DNA of 64,000 nt from Euglena gracilis. Lineage: Eukaryota; Euglenida; Euglenophyceae; Euglenales. The DNA is taken from the NCBI GenBank assembly GCA_039621445.1, contig CP154956.1, positions 91,731,934 through 91,795,933 on the forward strand, read 5' to 3'. Positions 51,659 through 62,904 of the stretch are shown here, in pieces. Numbering within the stretch: position 1 is the stretch's first letter; each line of letters starts with the position of its first letter. The notes below the pieces were generated by a model that was given only the letters and a program-made list of their open reading frames with translations, searched no databases and was not told the origin of the DNA. Position numbers and translations under genes: made by a program.

Positions 51659-52594
51659 CTACTCCATATCGGAGTCGGCCTTTTGGCCTATGATGGTCTT
51701 CGTAGAATAAATTGCGCGTATCGCGTAAATCGCATTGCTGTCTTCCGCCAACTCATCCTCGGTGCTCTCATCCCCCTCCCTGCCCGAAGCCAGGTCTTTC
51801 TCCTCGATAGAGGATTTTTCGAAACCAACCCGCTGCCTATTGGCAGAACCGCAATTGGAATCGCGACCACCATGGCTAGGGCGGGGAGAACGGAATCGGG
51901 GGCACTTGGATGAATGGTTGTCTTTGGACCCACAAAGGCAACAACGGTTTCGCGATTGCGATTGCCTTTTGGCATCATACCGACGCGGGGAGCGGATATC
52001 CGCTCGACTGCGATCGGATCGCGAAGAGGATGATGCACCTCGCGACCGAGATCGCGAAGAATTGCGATTTGTATCCCGATTGCGGGTAGGGGGGCGGGGG
52101 GACCGACCACGCGGTATGGAACCACGTCCTCTATTGCGGTGGGGTGAACGGGAACGCGGTCTACCGTCACTTGATCGGTATCCCGCACGCTGCGAATGCG
52201 CAGATCGTGAGGAACGCGAACTCCATGAAGAGAGGGATCCTCGGGGGCTCTTACTGCGCTTTCGGGCTTGGAGATTCGGACATTCGCAGGACATATGTCA
52301 CGGTTGATTACATAAAAAGCAGACTTTGTCCGAAACTTGGTCAGAAGAGCGCGAATAGCGCGATTTGGATTCCCGTGTGGGGGATTTGGGGTTTGAGCGC
52401 GGATAGCGCGTTTTGGAATCACTCGATGGTGATTTTGGTGATTTTGGGGAGGTAGTCCTTTGGACTGCATGGACTGAACCGGTAGGTACACCCGCGGTGG
52501 GGTGGTGGTTGTACGCCGATTCAATCTGACCTAGAAGCTGTGATAATTTCATTTGTTTGGAAACATAGTTCCATCTCTCATCGAGAGTCAAAAT
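51659..52594 (-). pseudogene. A: nucleocapsid with two zinc knuckles and Arg/Ser tail
   Basis: Minus strand, one frame with breaks at 52595-52597 (TAA) and 52295-52297 (TGA). The TGA falls inside a perfect C-x2-C-x4-H-x4-C knuckle (CFLC ... H ... C). A long Arg/Ser-rich stretch follows (RSRGASSSSRSDRSRADIRS), then a second variant knuckle (CCLCGSKDNHSSKC) and an acidic end (SREGDESTEDELAED). Zinc knuckles bind element RNA. The RS stretch is unusual for Ty3-type Gag. Confidence 0.75.
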
Positions 52595-53492
52595 TTATCC
52601 CGCGAGTTCCTCGCGGTTAAGTTCCTTGATGAGTTTGGGGATATAGCGCAGTAATACCGCATCAAATTGTTCTTTGGTTTGTTTTTCCCCTAACTCATCA
52701 ACTTCGGCTGCCAATACAGGCCACTTGGAGTACCACAAGTCTATCGACTTCCATTTGCGGTCCGAGGGGGGTAAATTGCCGCCATTTGTTTTCCAGACTG
52801 ATTCTGGAAACCAAACTGGAGCATGAAAAAGCATATTGATCAACCAATTCCTCAAAAAAAATGCGCCTGCAGATGACTAATTGTCTGTCGCGTTCTTTTT
52901 CTTCCCTTGGGAGCCAATCAATAAATTCCATCTTGATTAACTCTGGGTTGTCGTCTTGGGTGGGTCCCTTCAAATCCCAATAATACTCCCTGTCGCGGAA
53001 AAATTGTTTCCATGTGGTGGGGTCACCGTCCCATTGGGGCTTCACCTTGTTCGCTATCGCGATGGTGCCTTTGAAATCTTTCTGAGAAACCCGTGGCCCT
53101 TCGGTGGTATTCCAGGGGTGTGGGCCCGGGCGCGAAATTGCACCATGTGCAGGTTCACCGGTGGTTGCACCAGGGGTGTTGTTCGGGTTATTTTGCGAAT
53201 GCGCATGGAACATACCACTTTGTGTATCATAGGTACCATGCAAATTCGGGGAAACGCGATTGCGCGAATGGTGATGCGGTTGCGCATGTGGGGGTGAGGT
53301 GTCACATGGTTGCACCATTGGTGCCACTAAGCAAATTTGGGAGGTATGACCAATGCCCGGTGTGGGGGTGCGGATCATACTACGAATTAGTTCGGATTCC
53401 CGAATCTCTTGATTTAAGAGGGGGCGTGGGTCTGGTTTTCGCTTGAAAACCCGACCCATCATCCGAAAGCTCGTCCATTTGGACTGGTAATG
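52595..53492 (-). pseudogene. A: capsid (Retrotrans_gag) region
   Basis: Frame 52698-53462 has a Pro/His/Asn-rich head and then QWDGDPTTWKQFFRDREYYW, a Retrotrans_gag hallmark, with FIDWLPREEKERDRQLVI. The frame shifts by one base in an A8 run (52856-52863) into 52595-52855 (WKSIDLWYSKWPVLAAEVDE, FDAVLLRYIPKLIKEL). An in-frame TAG (53493-53495) separates it from the coiled-coil part. Confidence 0.8.
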
Positions 53493-55412
53493 CTATTGGT
53501 GGAACCACCGCATGAGCGGAAACGCGATTTGGTGGCAATGTGCCTGTGGACTCTGGGATTGGTGCGCGAATAGCGCTTTGGTACTGGAAGATGCGGCAAG
53601 TGTGCCAAGCATACCCGATTGTGGGTGTTGGTGGATGGAACGCATTTGTGCGTGAATTTGGTCCAGATTTGTTGCAAACTCATGCACACTTTGCTCCAAG
53701 TGGTCAACAACCTGCCAACTGTCGGTTATCCGACCTACATCCTCCTGCAAACGCTTAATCCGCCTACGGTATGAGGGTAGCTCATCCAAAAGCAGGATTT
53801 TGTCAGAAATCGACTGAAAATCGTGTGAAATTGCACCAAAACAAGTGTCCAATTCGTGTACTCTTGTCACCAAAGTGCGCATCGCACTGGAAATGTTCTC
53901 CAGTTGTGAAGATGGCTTGGTGGGTTGGTCTGAATGCGGATCTTTGACTTTTTCAGCCATTGGCTGTTTCTGCGACACTGAAACTTGCGCAAATAGCGCG
54001 ATAAGGTCATTTTGCAGTTTTGTGACATCCTGCTTTACCGTTTTCTCGGCGTTCATGAAACTGTCACAAAATCCTTGCATGATTTGATGATTTTCCGTGC
54101 GCATTTCAGCGCTAATCTGGTCCAAGTGTGTGTTTGGGATTGTGGGGGTTTGTGTTGGTAACATCAATGTGCCTTGGGGTGGTGATTGCACCTGAAGCAT
54201 TTTTGTGCTCATTTCTTGCATTTCTTGTGTTTGTGCAAATCCGCTATCGCGGTGTGAATGCCGGTAACATCCGGGTGCCCACCAGCCACTTCCGCATAGC
54301 GGGTGTGCATCTTAGCCAATGAGGCTTCAATGTTACCAACATCCTGTTGTAACTGTTTGTTCAAATCGGACATGGTGGCATTGAGTCCGCTAATATCCGG
54401 TGTTGGTGCACGGGTTGCCGCATTGTAGTTCTGCAAATCCGCAATTGCGGTTCGGAATTCCATTGTGTCATTCTGCCACTGTCGTTGCAAATTCTCAATC
54501 CTACTTGCAATATTCGCGATTTGGGTGTGAAAACTTGCAATTTCAGCGGGAATCTCACCACAATGGCAAGATTTCTGCTCTAATCAAGAACGTCTTTCAT
54601 CCAATTATTGCACAGCCGTGCGGGGAGCAAAACGTTCATTGGCTTGGGCAGAAAAGTGGGCAAAGCTCGCAGAATCACCGCTCAACTGGAAAATGCGCTG
54701 TTGCGCTTGCTGAAATGCGGTTGCAAGTGTGGAGAATTGCTCCATTGTAATAAATTGTCCCAATCGGGATTTTTGATAGGGGTTTCATGCAACTTTTGCT
54801 GCAATTGTAGAAAAAGTGCCGTAATGGGCTCCAATTGGTGTGATAAAGCTTGCAAACTTTGTTGCATGTTGAAGAAAATCGCATCATTGCGCGATTGTGT
54901 TTCACACATGGCTTCACTCACTTTTTGGAAGTGTTGTGGCAAATGTGCCTGCAAATGTGTGTCTAAACCTTGACGCAAAGTTGCTAGGTCCACATTGGTG
55001 GATTGAAAGTTTGTTTGGCAATATTGACCAACGTCACGGACATAACTCCAAAGGTAATCGAGCTTGTGTTCTACAACCTTTTGGTTGTTCTCATCAAAAT
55101 CCAAAACCTTGTTAAGTGTCATAGCGCAATCCGCTACACAAGTGTGGACATGAGAGATTTGCCGCGTAGCGGGTGGTCCACTGAAAGATTTGCGACTACG
55201 CGCTGAATCACGGTAATGGGATGAGGGGAAATATTTCCCAACTCTTCCACATCACTTGTCATAGACTCTGTGGGACTTGTATAAGCGTGCACTGTCAAAC
55301 GCATCTCCGGGTGCCATGGCAATGCCGGAAAAGAAACCGTACCGGGTGGTGCAGGCAATTGTCCAATCGGACTTGTGGGGGGAGCATAGGGGGGGGGGGC
55401 TGAAAGAAGCAT
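53493..55412 (-). pseudogene. A: Gag coiled-coil region
   Basis: Minus-strand frames 53493-54221, 54209-54490, 54682-55122 and 55134-55412 all give Gln/Leu/Ala-rich helical text with heptads (LENISSAMRTLVTRVHELD; MSDLNKQLQQDVGNIEASL; FFNMQQSLQALSHQLEPI). At least three frameshifts. DNA here is full of short palindromes (for example CCGCTATCGCGG at 54241, TCCGCAATTGCGG near 54437). Confidence 0.65.
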
Positions 55413-55640
55413 GGTGTTTCTAACCCACCCTCAACAAAAATTTGCCGTGGCGTACCTGCCTCAGAGTCAAATGTGTCTATCGGCACCAGTGCGAGATCTC
55501 GCCGTGGGGGAATGGGTGTTTGCCGATCGGCTTTCTAACAAAAGGGGTTGTGCCTGTTGGGCATTGGGTTGCTCTATAGAGCTTGACACCGATAGGTGTG
55601 GGGGTGCCCATTGGGCGGGGGGAGGATTACTGTGCAGGTG

Positions 55641-55803
55641 TTACACACGCGGGGAAGGAGGATTACCTTTGAAGTGGATCAATGCTTGTGTACCCCTATG
55701 GGGTTGTGAATGCTCATTATAGCTAGACAATGATGCCGCAGGTTCAAGTCCACGAAGTGAACCAGTCAATGCTGCGTAGTCAATGGGAGTTGTGCTCTGC
55801 ATT
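55641..55803 (-). pseudogene. A: Gag N-terminus
   Basis: ATG at about 55803 gives MQSTTPIDYAALTGSLRGLE and 54 codons to a stop at 55641; the text from 55641 to 55412 is Pro-rich in shifted frames. Upstream sequence to 56.3 kb is non-coding and may include a decayed 5' LTR that I could not confirm. Confidence 0.5.
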
Positions 55804-55883
55804 TTTGAAGCAAAAACACAAAAACCAAGTGTAAATTGTGGTGTAAAATGCAGAAACAAGTACAAAAAGAGGGGATAGTACAA

Positions 55884-56340
55884 AAAGTAAGCAGAGACCC
55901 GAACACTGAGGTTTGAAGCAGCGTATACTGTGAACCGTCAGAGGACGTGTCCGTGCGTACGGCTGTGGCCGGAGACGGCTTGTAGTGCCTGTGGTCGCCC
56001 ATAGGCGGGGCACCACACGACCGTTTGCGGTCAAAAGGAAGTGTACGTCCAACCTTTTCCTCGCTTTCGCCCTTTGGTGCGCAAAAGAATAAAAGTTGGA
56101 GTAACAGAAAAAAAATTAATATAGAAGTTGAAAGCCCCTTTTCCCCAATTAAGAGGCAGAGCACAAGTCGCGGGCAGAAGCCCTATGGGCAACGACAATC
56201 GACGCCAAGTATTTGGCTGTCCTTTCGGGACTTTGTGGAACACGTCAAAACTTGAAATCAAGTGAAGAAAAGAATACCACCTGCATAGAGGAGGTCACGT
56301 GATCACAGGCGATCGTGATCACGATTATCCCTAAGCTCTG
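55884..56340. other. Junction between elements A and D, nothing recognised
   Basis: No gene; inverted GACCG/CGGTC and CCTATGGGC words typical of A reach about 56190. Confidence 0.35.
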
Positions 56341-56378
56341 CCAAAATCCTAATTCTGAGACTATGCTCAGCATTCAGA

Positions 56379-57545
56379 TTGTGGATGAGCAGTTCTATGG
56401 CGAACCACAGAACTGGGATCGTGCCTGGTTCACAGGGCCACCGGGTTAAACACAAGAGGCTCCTGAAGGATGGGGTCTGGTGTGTGCCAACGGGCCTGGT
56501 GGGCAAGGTCCAAAGAGCACAGAATGCCCAAACGGGCCATTGGGCAGGCGAGATGGTGATGAAGGAGGCTCACCGTTTCTTCCAGTTCGCCGACGACGAG
56601 GAGGCAAAGAAGCTGGCCGGGAGGATGCAGAAAATCTGCAGCTGCTGCCAAGCAGTGGAACACCCCCATCAGCCGCTGCGCCTAAAGGTGACACCGACAC
56701 CGGTGCAACCCCACATCATGACCAGCGTCTGCATCGACCTGTTTTTGATGCCCGAGGTGGAGCTTGAGGGCAAGATGTTCAATGTCGTCGCGGGCTGCGT
56801 CGACAGACGCAGCGGCTGGGTGGTGGCCACGGAACACCACACGGGGGGGTTGACGGCAGCCAAGTTCGCCAAGGCGACGTACCGCAAGTGGTGGTCGCCC
56901 CATGGGATCCCAAGCGTGATCACCTCGGACAGGGGGCCCCACTTCGCAGGAGCATGGTGGAGAACCATGTGTGCCCTGTCAGGCGTGCGGCACGCCTGAT
57001 CCCAAGCACACCACCACCCCGCCAACGGCAGAGCAGAGCAGATGGGGGCACAGCTGCAGAAGCAGCTGCGGCACATCCACGAGGAGAAAGGTATTCCGTG
57101 GGTGGAAGCACTCCCCATCGCTGTCCAACGCCTCAACGACAAAGAAGGACCAAGCGGGCTGTCACCATACGAAGTGCTCTATGGAAGGCACCGGCCGTAT
57201 GCTGGTGTCCCCTACGACCCACCCACCAAGGCCGAAGATGCAGTGAGCTTCTTCGAACGGCAGAAGCTGGTGGACAAGAAAGTCGAAGACACCGTGAACC
57301 AGGTGCATCAAAAAAAGACCGAGCAGTTGAACAAGCGACGCAAGGAGCTGCCACCGCTGCAGGTGGGCAGCAAGGCGTGGTACCTGCGGCCAAGGGGCAG
57401 GCCAGGGGAGAAGCTGGAGAGTTACTGGCTGGGCCCATGCCGCGTGATGGAGAGGAGGAGTGAGCACGGCTACGTGGTGGAAGCAGGAAGGAAGGATGCA
57501 AGAAGCACACCGTTGCCAGCTGAAGGCGTACACAGAGGGCGATGA
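56379..57545 (+). pseudogene. D: integrase
   Basis: Single frame with a TGA at 56997-56999 where B and C have an aromatic residue (HAxSQA). Zn region: first His replaced by Asn (NAQTGH), Cys pair present (CSCC). Catalytic Asp in VCIDLFLMP, second Asp in VITSDRGPHF, Glu in HHPANGRAE. GRHRPYAGVPY and LRPRGRPGEKLESYWLGP follow. A frame change near 57475 leads to the chromodomain frame. Confidence 0.88.
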
Positions 57546-57909
57546 AGAGCTGGGATCACCGGTGAAGCTATTCTACTTCAAGCAGGCCAGGTCAGATCCT
57601 GCAACCGGGATCGATGAGTGGAACGTCAAAAAAGTGATGACCCACCGAAGAACGCCAGGAGGAGAGCTGGAGTTCAAGGTGCAGTGGGAAGGTTCCACCG
57701 AACTCACCTGGGACCCGTTGCACCACTTCTTCCACAGCTACTGCCAGCCCATCGATGATTACTTCCAGAAAAAGAACCAGAAGGAGGACGTCATGGCCCA
57801 TCTGGCCAAACACCCAACAGAGGTGTCCAGGGTGGGGCTGTCAGCAGTAGAAGGAGGACCGAGGCAAGACAAGAAGTGGCCACTTGAGTGGGAAGAGCCC
57901 CCAAACTGA
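57460..57909 (+). CDS. D: chromodomain
   Basis: EAHRCQLKAY joins to LFYFKQARSDPATG, then a chromodomain: IDEWNVKKVMTHRR, LEFKVQWEGSTELTWDPLHHF. HLAKHPTEVSRVGLSAVEGG and EWEEPPN end at a TGA (57907-57909); C continues through this point with EEWMW, so the stop may be secondary. Confidence 0.8.
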   Translation: MSTATWWKQEGRMQEAHRCQLKAYTEGDEELGSPVKLFYFKQARSDPATGIDEWNVKKVMTHRRTPGGELEFKVQWEGSTELTWDPLHHFFHSYCQPIDDYFQKKNQKEDVMAHLAKHPTEVSRVGLSAVEGGPRQDKKWPLEWEEPPN

Positions 57910-58541
57910 GTGGACATGGGAGGGAAAGGAGGCGAACCAGCAGCTGCGAGGGGCAGAAGCCCCCGAACCACAGCGACGGGGCCACCAGCAAGAGGAGAGA
58001 CAGCAAAACCGCAGAGACAAAAACACCCCACTTGCACAAGAGAAAATGGCAACATGGCACCACAGCACCCAACGAGAAACGGGAGAGACCGACACCAGCC
58101 GAGGGAACAGCAAGCCAGGAAGGGGAGAGCCCCAAGAAACGCCAAAGCCCACGCAGGCCAAAAGAGAGGCCCACCATAGACGCCCTGTCGGGTCCACCTG
58201 GCCTAGTAAACGGCAGAAGCGGCAATCTCAACACAGCTCCCACCTCCAACAGCACCCTCAGGTTCCAGCATCCCCAACCTCTCCCCACAACCCATACATC
58301 AGCTCCGTACCACAGTACCACCCCACTCCCGCAGTCCCGCAGTTCCCCTGACCTCAGCCTCCGACCCACACACCCGTCTCCCACCGCACCGCACCGCAGC
58401 ACACCGACCAGTCACCACGCAGCACCGCCCGAACACGTGCCCCCATGGCACGTCCCGCCCCCATGCACGGTACCATGCGACCAAACGCAGCCTTGTGTGC
58501 CGGTGAGGCACCGAGCCGGAGCCTGCCCCACCCAGGTCTGA
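57888..58541 (+). CDS. D: Pro/Ser/Thr-rich tail after chromodomain
   Basis: 217-codon frame, basic in its first half (SKRRDSKTAETKTPHLHKRK) and Pro/Ser/His-rich in the second (LPTTHTSAPYHSTTPLPQSR). It occupies the position of the Pro-rich tails of B and C. No recognised domain. Confidence 0.4.
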   Translation: MGRAPKLSGHGRERRRTSSCEGQKPPNHSDGATSKRRDSKTAETKTPHLHKRKWQHGTTAPNEKRERPTPAEGTASQEGESPKKRQSPRRPKERPTIDALSGPPGLVNGRSGNLNTAPTSNSTLRFQHPQPLPTTHTSAPYHSTTPLPQSRSSPDLSLRPTHPSPTAPHRSTPTSHHAAPPEHVPPWHVPPPCTVPCDQTQPCVPVRHRAGACPTQV

Positions 58542-58753
58542 CGGTTCGTACCCAGGCTTCCCAGTGACCCGTCCCTCGCATCCCAGGCGGGTAGGGGGCC
58601 CACCACTGGAGGGACCGGCCCTAAAGGCCCAGCCGGCCCACAGTGCGACCTGGAGGACCGGACCCAGCCGGCCGCCGCCCGTCTGCCCCGGCTACCCAAG
58701 CCTGAGGGGGGCGGGGGGGGAAGGCGGAAAAGCCTGCTGCCTGGGGTGAGTAA

Positions 58754-58917
58754 GGGGGTTTGGGAAGTACCATCGTTTTGTTCAATCTGTATCGTTTACC
58801 GTATTGTTTTCTCTGCATCCTGGTGCCGATCGTCAGATTTCTAGTGGATTCAACAGTGCAGCGCAGCCGATGGCAATGTGGTTCGGCGAGCAGCACAGGA
58901 GGCTGTGGTTGACTCTG
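58754..58917 (+). pseudogene. D: hydrophobic segment
   Basis: After a TAA at 58751-58753 the frame gives STIVLFNLYRLPYCFLCILV then PIVRFLVDSTVQRSRW and a stop. It is the third example of a hydrophobic run at this place (B 4443-4499, C 28180-28278). Confidence 0.35.
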
Positions 58918-58926
58918 TGGTGAGGG

Positions 58927-60361
58927 TTGACCCTGGACCGCACATTTTCCCTGTCTCACTCTTTCTTTTCCTGGACCACCAAACCCCCTAACCCCGGCCT
59001 CAAGGAAGGCCACTGCACCCCGGCCCAGGTGGGAAGGAGCGCCAGGCAACAGCGGGGGGCAAGAGCAGGCACGCAACCCGCAGAGCATGCGCACCCCAGG
59101 CGCCACGAGCGCGCACCAGCCAGCCAGGGGCAGGGTACCCCCCCACCCCAGCCGGCAGACCCAAGCGCGCACAAGCCAGCCAAAGGCAGGGCACCCCCCC
59201 CTCCTCAGCCAGCCAACCAGTGGGACCCCCCCCGAGCCATCACGGGAGGGGACACCCAACCAAAACCCTCCAGGCAGCCAAAAGCCCGGGAGAGCCCAGG
59301 AGCGCCAGATCCAAAGACAGGAGACCAGCCACCCCAACCCCCACCGCAGGACGAGCGGGAAACCCAGAGCCAAACAGCAAGACGAGCCCCGCGGCAAAGG
59401 CCCCACGAACCACGAGGGGCAAACCAGAAGCGGGGCAGACCAACGAGCCCAGAGGGGCCAAGCCAGCAAAGGGGCCCGCAGGGGGAAGGCAGGCCAGACC
59501 CCCCCGGCCCAAGAGAAGGGCAGCCCAGAGGGCGCGCACGCCCCCCCCAGCACAGGGAAGGGCAGCAACGCCGCGCGCCCCCTCCCACACGCAAGGCAGC
59601 CCAAGACACACAGCGAGCACGCCCCAGCGGACAAGGGGCAGGGCAGCCTAAAGCCGCGCACAACACGCGAGCCCCCCCCACCGCACAACGGGAGGAGGAG
59701 ACCGCACGCGCCGAAGGCAGCCCCCCCCCGGGGGGACCAGACCCGGCATACCAGGCACGCGGGAGCCCAGGCACACCGCGCGCCGGAAAAAGCACACCCC
59801 CCCCCCCCCCCACGCACGAAGGGGGCACCAAACCCCCCCGGGGGCCGCCCAAAAGAAAGAACCCCCCAAGGGGAGGCCAAAAAAAAAACTGCCTCCCCCC
59901 AGAGGCTGCCAAAAAAAAAAACCCGCCCACACCAGGGGGCGGCCAAAAAAAACCGGCCCCTGCCCCCCCAGGGCGCCGGGCCAGGAGCACGCACACCAGC
60001 CAGACCGACCAGCCAGACCCAGGAGGCAGCCCGCCTCTGCCACACGGAGGCCTGCCCCCAGCTGGATTGTCCGCCGCGGGCAGACGATCGAAGGGCTGTG
60101 AGCTCCAACCAGGCTTCCGTGGAGGCAAGCGGCGCGGCCCAGGCCGAGCAAGGCATGCCCCCCCCCCCGGCCAAAGGGCGAGCCCAAGCACGCCCCCCAG
60201 GCCTGCCGGGGAGCACACATTCCTGACCCACTCCCTGGCCGCAGCCTGCAAGTCAACCCCGACGACATCCTCACCCACCAGGCTGCCGGCGCTTCCGAAC
60301 AAAGAGTGGGCGGTCGGTCGCACACCCAACCCGGCGGAGCCAAAGCCGACCCCCAGGTCGA
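58927..60361 (+). repeat. D: C/A-rich low-complexity block (possible 501-codon frame)
   Basis: Plus-strand C-, A- and G-rich sequence with few T and frequent CAGCCAGCCAAAGGCAGGGC-like words and Pro/Gly/Lys/Arg-rich translation open in both directions. It parallels the minisatellites of B and C and lies between the hydrophobic segment and the LTR. Coding status undecided. Confidence 0.55.
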
Positions 60362-61157
60362 AGTTCCCTCAGAACGGCCCCATTATTGCATCCCTCTGTT
60401 ATAACGTTCCTTTCCCTTTTTTTTGTACATAGTGCACTCGATGCCTGGTGCGCACCGCAGCAACCCCGCCCCCCCGCAACCGGGGTAAGCCAAAGTCAGG
60501 CGAGGCCGGCGCCCCGGTAGGAAGGGGAGTGCGGGCGGCGGCGGGGAGAGCGCATGCGCACACAAAGTAGCGGAACCCTCCGCTACTACCTGACCACCCC
60601 CTTTGTGTATTTGCATTCCGCAGGCTCCCTTTTTTCCATGGATTGAATCTGAATTGTGCATTGGAATTCAATTGTTCAAATTCAAGTGGTCAATTCAATC
60701 AATTACAAAGATTTCAAAGAAACGAAAGGAAGCTGCCAAAGGAGAAATTACCTTCAAGGAGATCAAAGAAAACCCCAAGGAATTCGACTACCAGGAGCGC
60801 CCCAAGGCAATTTCAAAGGTACTTGCTGGATTTGGCTGGTCTAAGTGGCTATAGGGGTGGGAAGCACCCCCTGAAAACCCCTAGCACCCAGGCTTTTCCG
60901 CCCCCCCTCTGTCCCCCACAATTTCCCCCCTTCCGAGGGCCCACGTAAGCGGCTCCGCAGACCCCTAGAGGCACCCCGCTCCACTCCGCCGCCAGGAATA
61001 CTGAAAAATGGACCCCAACCCATTCCAAGCACCCACGGTGCTTCCCAGGGCCTCCGTGGGGGCTGAGCCCACCCGCGCACCCCCCCCTCGCCGGATCCGT
61101 GACCCGGGACCCACCCTGCCGGAACCACAGCGAGACCGGGACCTCCCCTGGGAAACT
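60362..61157 (+). repeat. D: LTR
   Basis: Starts AGTTCC, ends GGGAAACT like C's LTR; shares CGCAGGCTCCCTTTTTTCC with it, preceded in both by a pyrimidine tract ending CAG, and the same A-rich coding-like middle. Left end is set by analogy only (no clear polypurine tract), so 60362 is approximate. Confidence 0.65.
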
Positions 61158-61168
61158 GGTAGCAGAGG
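61158..61168 (+). other. Primer-binding-site sequence after the D LTR
   Basis: GGTAGCAGAGG, identical to the site next to C's 5' LTR. Confidence 0.7.
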
Positions 61169-61757
61169 GAGAAGGAGGAGGAATTTTCTTCATTGTGTTC
61201 ATTTGTTGTAAGTCCTTGGGGAATTACATTCTGCACAGGCAAGCTGGTAAACAGTGTACAAGTTTGCGTGGGACTCTGAACTGGATTCAAGTACCAAGTC
61301 TTGTCTTCTGGGGCGCTGTGTGGGGCAGTTTGAGAAGAAGACCCCTGAAGACTGAAAAGTTGTTTTTGGCCAGAAGTCTGATGTGGTGAAATTATCTGGA
61401 CACACTGGACCATCCCCCAACTTGCATGAGGCAGATCGTCAAGACATTGGCAACAAAAGCACGCATCCCCTGACAATCCGGGTACACACCAGGAAGCAAG
61501 CGGACAAAAACCAAACCTAAATAACACACAAGGAGAAGCACAGGCCTAAGCAGCCCACAGCAAAAAAACCCACGCTCACCTGACCGTGCGCCATGCGCTC
61601 CCCTCACTCTGCTCCCTACCACACCCCCGCACCAAAAGCATTCAGCATCCCGTCCCCGTTGTATGTCACGCTTTGCACTCGCGCGCCGTTTACTATTCTC
61701 TAAGCTCGCCCCTTTTACCTTCCCTCCCTTCACCAGCGTGCAGAGACTGTTGCCTCC
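61169..61757. other. Unassigned, possible 5' leader of a second D-type copy
   Basis: No gag follows the PBS. Only short frames; TTGTTGTAAGTCC near 61203 resembles a splice donor. Confidence 0.3.
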
Positions 61758-61840
61758 GTACATAGCCTTACTCCCCTGAACTCTTCAAATCCAGTAGGCT
61801 GTGCCACTGGTCGGTGGACTCGGTTCGCCCCACCACCGTG
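61758..61840 (+). repeat. Dispersed repeat R94, copy 3
   Basis: Same order as 33731-33824: GTACATAGCC, TGAACTCTTCAAATCCAGTA, GGCTGTGCCACTGGTCGGTG, CCACCACCGTG. Confidence 0.85.
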
Positions 61841-62027
61841 TTGATGAAAAATGCCGGAATTTGAAAAAAAACTTTCTGAGTGTCTATTTTTTTCGTCTCC
61901 ACATGTTCTCATGGCTTGAAAGCCCCGAGTGGGGTCCAAAGCTCAATACGAAGGACAACTGCGAGCAGCAAACCCACTATTCGAGGTTTGAAGTTTGGAT
62001 CCTTGACAACCGTGAAAAGTCTTACAG

Positions 62028-62720
62028 CAGGGTGAGATTCTGCCACCCAGCTCCACGTCGACATCTGCGATTCAAGCCCTGGGAGATCCAGCCCCAGGAG
62101 AAGCAGGGTGAGATTCAGCCACCCAGCTACAGCAACGTCTGTGACATCGACATCTCTGTTTCAAGCCCTGGAAGATCCAGCCCCAGGGCCAGCCCAAGCC
62201 CAAATGGGCCATGGAGATCTTGTGAAGCTCAGCCCCAAATGGGGCGCCCAGGAGGCTATCAGTGGAGAGAACATCGAGGACATCGACACCATGATTCGTG
62301 GAAACATTTGTGAATAGATTGCACAGACATTTTGGTGCATCATGGAGTCCAAGGTGCTGGTAACAATTGCAGCAGAAGTCGAGCCCCCAGTGACTCCCAT
62401 TGCAGCTGTAACAAGCACTCCACACACGCTGCACACTGTGGTCTTCAACGTGGTTTTGGCTAATGTTTTTTGCTTATGCCAAATGCAAATGGTGCAGGAG
62501 AAAGCACACAGCCAGCAGCATTTGAAAGACATTGGACAAAACCCCCAATCAACAGCAGGGTGAAGTTCAACCACCCAGCCATCAGCATTTGACAGAGGAT
62601 TTGGTAGATATTGCAGGTGGCCGTGGGAGATCCAACCCAAGCCAGCAGCATTTCGCAACACCTTTGCAGGCATTAGGTCAACAGCCCCCAATGGTCAGCA
62701 GGGTGAGATTCAGCCTCCCG
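62028..62720 (+). repeat. Dispersed CAGGGTGAGATTCAGCC motif, four copies
   Basis: CAGGGTGAGATTC(A/T)GCC near 62028, 62105 and 62699 and a CAGGGTGAAGTTCAACC variant near 62557, several followed by (C)CCAGC; 62070-62100 and 62162-62185 also share CAAGCCCTGGNAGATCCAGC. Frames here read GEIQPPS-type peptides. Could be an eroded 5' region of the 2A-bearing element. Confidence 0.55.
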
Positions 62721-62904
62721 GCAGACAGCACAGCCAGGAAACAAGCCCTCGAATATACAACCCCAGGAGGCTGAGCCAAGGGAAAAAGTCTTCCTGCCAT
62801 GCGCAAAAGCTCGCCCCCCAGGGCCGCATACCGTCGTCCTGGCGCAAAAAAAGCCAGACTGGAAGCATCGCCCCGCCTCTCTCTTCTCCGCACCACGCAC
62901 ATCT

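Larger units (their letters stand above)
34395..55883 (-). mobile_element. Element A: decayed giant chromovirus with extra 3' ORFs
   Basis: On the minus strand from about 55803: gag head, coiled coils, capsid, zinc knuckles, protease, a linker, RT, RNase H, integrase, chromodomain (ending 46302). Only 100 bases later a same-strand series of Pro/Gln-rich ORFs begins and ends in the Cys/His protein at 34395. Removing the nested F (5.65 kb) and the 1.3-kb insert leaves about 14.5 kb. LTRs, PBS and PPT were not found, so membership of the downstream ORFs in the same element rests on strand, continuity and the shared style of short palindromes (for example CCGCTATAGCGG at 36479 and 36530; CCGCTATCGCGG at 54241). 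At least ten frameshifts or stops make it non-functional. Confidence 0.6.
56345..61157 (+). mobile_element. Element D: 5'-truncated chromovirus with LTR
   Basis: Plus strand: integrase, chromodomain, Pro-rich tail, hydrophobic segment, C-rich block, LTR (60362-61157). Gag to RNase H are missing; the left end is abrupt near 56345, next to element A. Domain sequences are close to B and C. After the LTR comes a primer-binding-site sequence rather than a target duplication. Confidence 0.8.

Noticed and set aside
58621-60231. 536-codon minus frame over the tail of D
   Set aside because: Antisense to D in low-complexity sequence; shadow of the C-rich block.
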